Shown: in pieces, positions 9,777 through 15,854 of the stretch | Layout: each line of letters starts with the position of its first letter | Position numbering within the stretch: position 1 is the stretch's first letter | Assembly: GCA_030648435.1 (NCBI GenBank) | Contig: JAUSHE010000019.1 | Location: 1-15,854, forward strand | DNA: 15,854 nucleotides | Source of the DNA: Candidatus Daviesbacteria bacterium | Lineage (GTDB): Bacteria > Patescibacteria > Microgenomatia > Daviesbacterales > UBA10151 | Direction: 5' to 3' | Program-made: the position numbers and the translations under genes | The notes under the pieces: model-generated | Database searches by the model: none | What the model saw: only the letters and a program-made list of their open reading frames with translations | What the model was told of the DNA's origin: nothing

Positions 9777-11345
9777 ATGAGGAAATGGTTGTATCTGCTG
9801 CTTGTTTTTCATCTCCTGGCTAATTTAATCTGGATTTTGCTTGATAAATCACCTTTAGCTTGGGATCAAGCCGGGCATACGTTAATCTCTTTGAACTTTG
9901 TAGATTTTTTTAAAGGCATAAGTCAAGTTAATTTTTTTCAGATTTCGGATTATTATCCACCGCTTGTACATATTATAACTGCCTTAATAATGATTTTTAC
10001 CGGTCCTCTTTTATCAATTGGCCCTTTAGTGGTGACCGGTTTTTTCCTTATGGCAATAAGTTTTTTATATCTTTATACCAAAGAACTTTTTAATAATGAA
10101 AAAGTCGCTATATTAACTGCCTGTTTTTTTTCTTTTTTACCGGTTGTTTACGGTCAGTCTAAGATGTTTTTACTCGAAATACCGCTAATAGCTTTGATCT
10201 TAGCTAGTTTATATTTTTTGGAAAAATCAGAAAAATTCTCTAATTTAAAAAATTCACTGTTTGCAGCGATCTTTTTAAGTTTTGCACTTTTAACTAAATG
10301 GGTGGCAATTGTCTATTTACTAATTCCTATTATAGCTTCATCTAAGCTATCCCGTCTAAAAAATTTAAGCCTATCGTTTGGTATAATAGTTTTAATCAGT
10401 TTGCCTTGGTATTTTGTGAATTTTACCAATATATTAAACCGGGCAACAGTGAGTTTATCAGCTGAAACAGCTGATCCTCAAGTGCTATTTAGCTTGCAGA
10501 ATTTTATTTATTATTTGCAGGTTTTAACTAACTTTCATTTAACCTGGTTAGGGATGGTTTTGTTTTTATTGGCGATTCCGGTACTTTATTTTTCCAAAAA
10601 AAAGGAAGGTATTCTAATCACGGCAGTTATTGTTTTTATATATCTCATTTTTACCTTGATCCCTAATAAGGATCCGCGGTATATTTTACCAATACTTCCT
10701 TTTGTTTCGATTGCGATTGCATACTTTCTGGTGAAAATTATCGATAAAAATAAGTATTTAGGGATTTTAATAACTTTTCTGGTTGGTTTTTATTATTCTC
10801 TGTACTTTTTTTGTTTATCATTTGGTGTACCATTTAACCCTAGTGAAATAGATTATCAAAGAGCGATTAAGTTACCTGTAATAGGTTGGGTTGATTATAT
10901 TAACTTAGGTAAAAATACCAGCGGATATTTAGCCCCTAAGTTTGAAACAATAACCTGGCCTCAGAAACAAATAATTACTGATTTAGGTTCAAAAAATCCT
11001 GATACACTAACAAAGATACTGGTATTAGTAGATAAAAATGAGCTTAATGCGAAAAATTTAGAATTGTACCAGAGAGAACAGAAAGATGCTTTTATAAAAT
11101 TTTGGGCTCCTTATGATTTAAGTCCGTTTAGTGAAACATCAAAAATGGAAGCATATTTGGCCTATTTTGATTATGTTTTGATTCCGGATAAAAGTTTTGG
11201 TCCGGAGGGTGCATTGCGCCATTTAGCTGTACTGAAACAATTAAAGGAATATTTAATTCACTTGAGTCCTGAGAAGATAGGGTTAATTAAACAATATAAT
11301 TTACCTGATGGGGATAGTTTATTTGTCTATGAAATTAAATTTTAA
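9777..11345 (+). CDS. GT-C glycosyltransferase, GT39/PMT_2-like membrane protein
   Basis: A 522-residue protein with roughly ten predicted transmembrane helices in the first 350 residues and a soluble C-terminal part. Features fit the dolichyl/undecaprenyl-phosphate-sugar glycosyltransferases. The first extracytoplasmic loop carries an aspartate (D30 in AWDQAGH) with a nearby DYYPP (58-62). A second acidic site is in KMFLLEIPL (E134). A late NKDPRYILPILPF (about 297-309) matches the family's RYxLP signature. Such enzymes transfer a sugar from a lipid-linked donor to protein or glycan outside the membrane. Donor and acceptor cannot be read here; the LPRTG operon just upstream is an obvious candidate acceptor source. 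The next gene overlaps its 3' end, indicating one transcript. Confidence 0.82.
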   Translation: MRKWLYLLLVFHLLANLIWILLDKSPLAWDQAGHTLISLNFVDFFKGISQVNFFQISDYYPPLVHIITALIMIFTGPLLSIGPLVVTGFFLMAISFLYLYTKELFNNEKVAILTACFFSFLPVVYGQSKMFLLEIPLIALILASLYFLEKSEKFSNLKNSLFAAIFLSFALLTKWVAIVYLLIPIIASSKLSRLKNLSLSFGIIVLISLPWYFVNFTNILNRATVSLSAETADPQVLFSLQNFIYYLQVLTNFHLTWLGMVLFLLAIPVLYFSKKKEGILITAVIVFIYLIFTLIPNKDPRYILPILPFVSIAIAYFLVKIIDKNKYLGILITFLVGFYYSLYFFCLSFGVPFNPSEIDYQRAIKLPVIGWVDYINLGKNTSGYLAPKFETITWPQKQIITDLGSKNPDTLTKILVLVDKNELNAKNLELYQREQKDAFIKFWAPYDLSPFSETSKMEAYLAYFDYVLIPDKSFGPEGALRHLAVLKQLKEYLIHLSPEKIGLIKQYNLPDGDSLFVYEIKF

Positions 11346-14300
11346 GTACATTCGGCATTTAATTTTTCCCGGTCTTCTTTTATTTGTAGTGGTGGTAATA
11401 GCGATCCAGAACTATGTCCCCGGGACCTATTTATCAGGCTGGGATACTCTTCATCCCGAATTTGATTTTCCGGAGTATTTCAAAAGAATTTTTAGCGTTT
11501 GGCAGGAACATCAGGGTTTAGGGGCGGCGCCAGCTCAAGCTCAGGCGGCAGAAATACCCAGGCTAATAATATATTATTTAAGTTCCTTAGTTTTACCCAC
11601 CTCTTTTCTAAGGTATGGCTATTTTTTTCTAACTTTAATAGTTGGAGTATTGGGAGTGTATTATTTTATAAAAGAACTGATTAAACATCAGAAAGTAGCC
11701 TTTTTGTCTGCTTTATTTTATTTATTAAATCTGGCTACTCTCCAAACGTATGTTTTACCCTTAGAAATGTTTGCTACTCACTTCGCCACCTTAGGATGGA
11801 TTTTTCTTTTTTCTACAAAATATATATTGAGTGGCGGGAAGAAAAACCTGTTGTTATTTGCTATAGTAGCTTTGTTTACAGCTCCAATTGCTCACACCCC
11901 AACTTTATTTTATGTTTTTTTTGTAGTATTTGCGCTGTTTATAGCTACTTTATCTATCATCAAAAAGAAGTTCAAGAAAGGTTTTTTATTACTGGTTTTA
12001 ACATTATTAATTAATTCTTTCTGGATTCTGCCAAATATTTATTATGTTGTAAATTATGGTAATACTGTGGTTGAATCCAAAATACATTCACAATTTTCAG
12101 CAAGGGCATTTCAAGTCGGGAAAAATTATGGAAGTATATTTGATACAGCTATCCTTAAGAATTTCCTGTTTGAGTGGGGAGAGTACAACAATACACAAGA
12201 TCAGTTTGGCTATATATTAAAAGATTGGGATACTCACTTAAAACAACCAGGAGTAGTTTTGATCGGTCTTTTCTTTTTCGCTTTATCGATGGTTGGTTTA
12301 GTGATCGCTATATTTAAGAGGCATATTGTAGGCATTGCGCTGTGGCCGGTTTTACTGCTTCCGTTCTTCTTTATTTCTAATGATAATTTTCTATTTCAAT
12401 TTATCTATGACCATCTTCTATCGAAAAATACTATTTTTAAAGAAGCGCTCAGATTTCTCTTTTCTAAGTTTTCTATAATGCTGGCTTTTGCCTATGTTAT
12501 TTATTTTTCTTTTACCGTTAGCTTTGTCTTTTCTAATATTTCCAGATTAGGCAGAAAAATTAGCGTATTTCTTACCATGCTGATTTTAGTATGGTTAACC
12601 TCCGCCTTAATTTATTTTATGTGGCCACTGTTTTCCGGCAACCTGATTAACTACAAGATGAAAGTGAAGATCCCGAATGAATATTTTGAAATGTTTAATT
12701 GGTTTGAGAGCCAGGATCCAACTGAGCGAATTGCTTATTTGCCTATGAATACTTTTTGGGGTTGGACTTATTATAACTGGGGCTACGAAGGGGCTGGTTT
12801 TGTTTGGTTTGGACTGCGCCAACCTATTTTAAACAGAGAATTTGACCGTTGGATCCCTACAAATGAGGGTTTTTATTGGGAGGCATCGCATGCGCTTTAT
12901 TCACAAAATTTACCTTTATTTGAATCGGTTCTAGCAAAATATAAAGTTAACTGGATAATTTTAGATCAGGATGTAGTTGATGTATCGTCTGCCAAGTCAA
13001 CCTATCAAGAGCAATTTTTATCTTTGATTAAGGGTTCTAGCAAAATTACACGAAGTCAAAAGTTTAATAATATTTTAGTTTTTAGAGTACAAAACACTGA
13101 CTATGTACAAAAATTTGTCTCACTTGCTTCTAATTTGCCGGTAATTAGCCCGGTTTACAAATGGGGAGATGTTGATCAGGGTTTCTCTGCAGTGGGGGAC
13201 TATATTTCTTTAACGCAAGCTAGTGAACAGTATCAAACTGATATTTATTATCCTTTTAGAGAGCTATTCTCCAATCAATCGTCATCGCCCCATCCTTATT
13301 GGATTGAAGAAAACGATCAAGAGATTATTTTAAGTAGTAATGTGCCTAAAGAAGTAGCAAACTACCAATTGGATTTACCTTATCAGATTAGTAAACCTCA
13401 ACCTTGGTTTGATCAGACGAAGTTGGAAGAAGCAGGTTTTACTATTCCTAAAGTGAGTTTTGATGGCTCATTGTTACAAATTAGAATACCTAAGGTTAAA
13501 AGTTTATATAGCGCAGAAATCGACCCATCTAAGCAACAGATTACCAATAATGTAAATTGCGATTACTTAGGATTTAGTCAAAACTTATTTGTTGGAGAAG
13601 TATCAAATGAAATAGTTGAATCTCAACAGTTATTGAGATTGAGGTCGAGGCATGCCAGTAACTGTAGTGCTAGATTTATTTTGTCCCAGCTGCCCCATCA
13701 TCTGGGATATTTTATAAGTGTTCAGGCTAGAAATTTGGTAGGTAATAGTCTGCTATTCTGGTTAGAAAACTTAAATGCCCGCAGAGCAGATCTAGAGTTA
13801 TATTTACCTGCCCGTCCGGCAGGCGGGCCAAAATCCAATAAGCTACAAACTTATTATTTCTTTCAGCCTCCAATGGAAGAATTTGGTACCGGATACACAC
13901 TCCATTTTGATAATTGGTCATTTAACCAAGATGAGACTGTTAATGAGCTTGGAAAAGTATCTATTTATCCAATTCAATGGGATTTTTTAACCCACATTGC
14001 TTTTAAAAAACCTAATTTTCAAGTAATTTCTCAGGTAGTTCCGTTACAATCTGTTGATCACCCAGCCCCGTATTTATATACAGTTAAAATTAATAACAAT
14101 GATAATCAAAATAAAACACTCAGTCTTTTCCAGTCCTTTGATCCTGGTTGGCAGGCATGGTTGTATCCAAGGGAATTTCCTCTGCAGCGATTAGAAAATC
14201 ATGTCAAGGTTAATAATTGGGCTAATGGATGGGAAATTTTGCCAGGTCAAACCGGGACAGTGATAATTTTCTATTGGCCGCAACTTTTGGAGTGGGGCGG

Positions 14301-14427
14301 ATTTGTTTTAATGATTGGAACTTTTATCTTTTTATTGTTTCATAAAATACCCAGCAGCTCTGCTGCGGGGTTACAAAACGAAACAAGAACTAGTTCATTT
14401 TTTAAAAGATCAAAGAATTTGGGTTAG
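11329..14427 (+). CDS. Large polytopic membrane protein, GT-C/YfhO-like
   Basis: A 1032-residue protein from the preferred start. The N-terminal 430 residues or so hold about ten to twelve transmembrane helices. The first loop (GWDTLHPEFDFPEYFKRIF) carries acidic residues in the position of GT-C catalytic loops. A large, probably extracytoplasmic domain spans about 430-985. One C-terminal helix (GGFVLMIGTFIFLLF, about 988-1003) follows, then a short basic tail. This plan resembles large YfhO or arabinofuranosyltransferase-like GT-C proteins, but no specific reaction can be assigned. The frame is open from ATG 11308, a 38-base overlap with the preceding gene. ATG 11329 (17-base overlap) is preferred because it begins directly before the basic and hydrophobic membrane start; neither has a clear ribosome binding site. 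A GC-rich palindrome encodes residues near P827-G833. Confidence 0.72.
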   Translation: MKLNFKYIRHLIFPGLLLFVVVVIAIQNYVPGTYLSGWDTLHPEFDFPEYFKRIFSVWQEHQGLGAAPAQAQAAEIPRLIIYYLSSLVLPTSFLRYGYFFLTLIVGVLGVYYFIKELIKHQKVAFLSALFYLLNLATLQTYVLPLEMFATHFATLGWIFLFSTKYILSGGKKNLLLFAIVALFTAPIAHTPTLFYVFFVVFALFIATLSIIKKKFKKGFLLLVLTLLINSFWILPNIYYVVNYGNTVVESKIHSQFSARAFQVGKNYGSIFDTAILKNFLFEWGEYNNTQDQFGYILKDWDTHLKQPGVVLIGLFFFALSMVGLVIAIFKRHIVGIALWPVLLLPFFFISNDNFLFQFIYDHLLSKNTIFKEALRFLFSKFSIMLAFAYVIYFSFTVSFVFSNISRLGRKISVFLTMLILVWLTSALIYFMWPLFSGNLINYKMKVKIPNEYFEMFNWFESQDPTERIAYLPMNTFWGWTYYNWGYEGAGFVWFGLRQPILNREFDRWIPTNEGFYWEASHALYSQNLPLFESVLAKYKVNWIILDQDVVDVSSAKSTYQEQFLSLIKGSSKITRSQKFNNILVFRVQNTDYVQKFVSLASNLPVISPVYKWGDVDQGFSAVGDYISLTQASEQYQTDIYYPFRELFSNQSSSPHPYWIEENDQEIILSSNVPKEVANYQLDLPYQISKPQPWFDQTKLEEAGFTIPKVSFDGSLLQIRIPKVKSLYSAEIDPSKQQITNNVNCDYLGFSQNLFVGEVSNEIVESQQLLRLRSRHASNCSARFILSQLPHHLGYFISVQARNLVGNSLLFWLENLNARRADLELYLPARPAGGPKSNKLQTYYFFQPPMEEFGTGYTLHFDNWSFNQDETVNELGKVSIYPIQWDFLTHIAFKKPNFQVISQVVPLQSVDHPAPYLYTVKINNNDNQNKTLSLFQSFDPGWQAWLYPREFPLQRLENHVKVNNWANGWEILPGQTGTVIIFYWPQLLEWGGFVLMIGTFIFLLFHKIPSSSAAGLQNETRTSSFFKRSKNLG
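13807..13829. repeat. GC-rich imperfect palindrome inside the large membrane protein gene
   Basis: CCTGCCCGTCC followed by GGCAGGCGGGCC. GCCCG/CGGGC pairs at the outside with a G-T pair and one mismatch inside. It resembles the perfect palindrome in radA (4348-4367) but is read in another frame, giving PARPAGGP. Local GC far exceeds that of the gene. Confidence 0.75.
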
Positions 14428-14449
14428 GTAAACCTGGGATTATTGATTC

Positions 14450-14478
14450 TTGACAAAAGAAGTAAGATATGGTTTACT
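14450..14478 (+). promoter_or_regulatory. Promoter of rho
   Basis: TTGACA (14450-14455), a 17-base spacer and TTTACT (14473-14478), with TGG just upstream of the -10. Transcription should start near 14485, giving a leader of about 40 bases. GGTAAACC (14427-14434), GGTTTACT (14471-14478) and GGTAAGCC (14484-14491) form related inverted copies around the promoter, possibly a regulator site. Confidence 0.6.
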
Positions 14479-14498
14479 ATATAGGTAAGCCTCAAAGC

Positions 14499-14520
14499 AA
14501 ATTTTCAATTTTGAATTTTC
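14499..14520. repeat. 7-base AT-rich tandem repeat in the rho leader
   Basis: ATTTTCA, ATTTTGA and ATTTTC follow one another at 14501-14520, so the stretch is partly self-complementary. It occupies the place where a ribosome binding site would be expected, ending 6 bases before the rho ATG. Confidence 0.6.
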
Positions 14521-14526
14521 TAACCT

Positions 14527-15813
14527 ATGCCTAGTGTAACAAAATCATTTAAACCTACGCAGTCGTCAGCTATCAGCTCTCAGTCGTCAGACAGTCTGAC
14601 AGCTGACAGCGAAGCGAATCTGAGGACTGACAGCCCGTACCGACCCCGCTATAATAACAACAGCTATCAACAGGACAGGGATGTTCCTACAGAAGAAGTC
14701 TCCGGTATTCTGGATATCATGCCGGAAGGACATGGGTTCCTGCGGCCTAAATATATACCTTCTGATAGCGATGTATATATTTCTGCAAGCCAAATAAGAA
14801 GATTCTGGCTCCGTTCAGGTGACTTTGTGGAAGGCGCAGCCAGACCGCCTAAGGAAACAGAACGGTATTTCGGACTGCTGCAGGTTAATAAGGTAAACAG
14901 TGGAGATGCCGATAAATTAGTAGGCAGTGACGGCAGACCGGTTAAAAGAATAAAATTTGAAGACTTGACTGCAATTTATCCTAACAGACACATTAAATTG
15001 GAGACAGGTAAAACCCCGCTTTCTCAAAGAGTCATTGATTTAGTGTCTCCGATCGGGTTTGGACAAAGAGGTTTGATTGTCTCGCCTCCGAAAGCCGGTA
15101 AAACCACTATTCTAAAAGATATCGCCTCAGGCATTGCCAAAAACCATCCTGATGTAGTCCTGATGGCTGTTTTGGTAGGGGAACGGCCTGAAGAAGTGAC
15201 TGATCTTTCAAGATCAATTAAAGGTGATGTGATTGCCAGTAATTTTGACGAGCCGGCAGAAAACCAGACAGCTGCAGCCGAAGTAGCGCTGGAGCGGGCC
15301 AAAAGACTAGTTGAGATGGGCAAAGATGTGGTTATTTTATTGGACTCTATTACGCGGCTGGGTAGGGCATATAATTTGTCCGTACCGCCATCCGGAAGGA
15401 CGCTGTCCGGTGGTTTTGATCCGGTAGCGCTCTATCCTCCCAAGCACTTTTTTGGAGCCGCCAGAAACTGTGAAGAAGGCGGTAGTTTAACTATTATTGG
15501 TACCGCCCTGGTAGATACCGGTTCACGTATGGATGATCTTATTTATGAAGAGTTTAAAGGTACGGGCAATATGGAATTGCACCTGGACAGAAGACTGGCT
15601 GAACGCAGAGTATATCCGGCTATTGATATTGAGGGGTCAGGCACCAGACAGGAACAATTGTTATTTAAAGAAGAGATCTACAAACAGATGATTATTATGA
15701 GAAGAATGATCGGAATTTTAGGGGAGAATGAAAGAACGGAAATCTTTTTGGACAGATTGGCCAAAGCGCAATCTAATGAAGAATTTTTAGGGACATTGAA
15801 AGACGTTAGGTAA
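14527..15813 (+). CDS. rho: Transcription termination factor Rho
   Basis: A 428-residue protein; E. coli Rho has 419. After a poorly conserved N-terminus (1-55) comes the cold-shock-like RNA-binding domain (about 57-125, SGILDIMPEGHGFLR ... DVYISASQIRRF). The ATPase domain carries the Walker A SPPKAGKTT (186-194), the VGERPEEVTD motif with the catalytic glutamate (218-227), the Walker B VVILLDSITR (268-277), the Q-loop VPPSGRTLSGG (286-296) and the R-loop region EEFKGTGNMEL (341-351). All key motifs are intact. Rho translocates along RNA and releases polymerase. Residues 12-36 (rich in S, T and D) are encoded by a 75-bp repeat element inserted in frame. The helical N-terminal subdomain usual in Rho is not evident and seems replaced by disordered sequence. 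No clear ribosome binding site is present. Confidence 0.95.
   Translation: MPSVTKSFKPTQSSAISSQSSDSLTADSEANLRTDSPYRPRYNNNSYQQDRDVPTEEVSGILDIMPEGHGFLRPKYIPSDSDVYISASQIRRFWLRSGDFVEGAARPPKETERYFGLLQVNKVNSGDADKLVGSDGRPVKRIKFEDLTAIYPNRHIKLETGKTPLSQRVIDLVSPIGFGQRGLIVSPPKAGKTTILKDIASGIAKNHPDVVLMAVLVGERPEEVTDLSRSIKGDVIASNFDEPAENQTAAAEVALERAKRLVEMGKDVVILLDSITRLGRAYNLSVPPSGRTLSGGFDPVALYPPKHFFGAARNCEEGGSLTIIGTALVDTGSRMDDLIYEEFKGTGNMELHLDRRLAERRVYPAIDIEGSGTRQEQLLFKEEIYKQMIIMRRMIGILGENERTEIFLDRLAKAQSNEEFLGTLKDVR
14560..14634. repeat. CAGTC/CAGCT-type inverted-repeat element within rho
   Basis: The left arm (14560-14592, GTCGTCAG, CTATCAG, CTCTCAG units) is followed almost directly by the right arm (14594-14634), its imperfect inverse. 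The right arm includes a short GCGAAGCG segment. The length of 75 bp equals 25 codons, so the reading frame is kept. It is closely related to the elements at 317-396 and 6725-7133. Confidence 0.85.
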
Positions 15814-15854
15814 GTTTTCAAGTAGTTTTCTTAAGGTCACCCCTTGAGTACTCA

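Noticed and set aside
15830..15848. CTTAAGG/CCTTGAG hairpin after rho
   Set aside because: There is no T-run within the window on either strand and the stem is short. The window ends too soon to judge a terminator.

Overview
The window looks like part of a chromosome from a Candidate Phyla Radiation (Patescibacteria) bacterium, most plausibly of the Microgenomates type. This placement is inferred from combined traits, not from a phylogeny. The traits are a low-to-moderate GC content, a divergent 5S rRNA, a short four-repeat ribosomal protein S1, a gene of the 23S rRNA intervening-sequence (four-helix-bundle) family, an LPxTG-type surface protein, and many start codons lying about where transcription should begin.

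Layout. Bases 1-296 are the 3' end of a 23S rRNA gene. A repeat-filled spacer follows, then 5S rRNA (about 484-605). Next come a VapBC-type toxin-antitoxin pair with an AbrB-like antitoxin (698-1388), a type IV pilin-like gene (1407-1943), and a second, convergent VapBC pair with a ribbon-helix-helix antitoxin (1948-2569, minus strand). Bases 2616-6726 are a housekeeping block: rpsA, radA, a LytR_C-domain membrane protein and a YacL-like PIN-TRAM protein. A four-helix-bundle gene bracketed by inverted repeats follows (6725-7133). Bases 7134-8062 hold little or no conventional coding sequence but many hairpins, a candidate 45-codon gene with its own promoter and terminator, and a candidate small RNA on the opposite strand. 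Bases 8063-9757 are a two-gene surface-protein operon (an LPRTG protein plus an unknown exported protein). Bases 9762-14427 are two large membrane proteins resembling GT-C glycosyltransferases. The last gene is rho (14527-15813).

How the genes relate. The two toxin-antitoxin pairs each carry repeated operator-like sequence over the -10 region and start codon. radA and yacL are neighbours as in Firmicutes, but the disA gene expected between them is replaced by a LytR_C gene. The surface operon next to polytopic glycosyltransferase-like genes suggests envelope assembly or decoration.

The most unusual feature is the density of palindromic elements, several inside reading frames. One family, built on CAGTC/CAGCT-type units, appears between 23S and 5S, as terminal inverted repeats around the four-helix-bundle gene, and in frame within rho. 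A GC-rich palindrome is inserted in radA, and a relative lies in the 1032-residue membrane protein. A third inverted repeat, CACCTCGAA/TTCGAGGTG, lies inside rpsA and radA. A second notable signal is a pair of strong hairpins at 7465-7505 and 7600-7646 whose loops share GCAGACGGAC. Transcripts from opposite strands would therefore have complementary loops.
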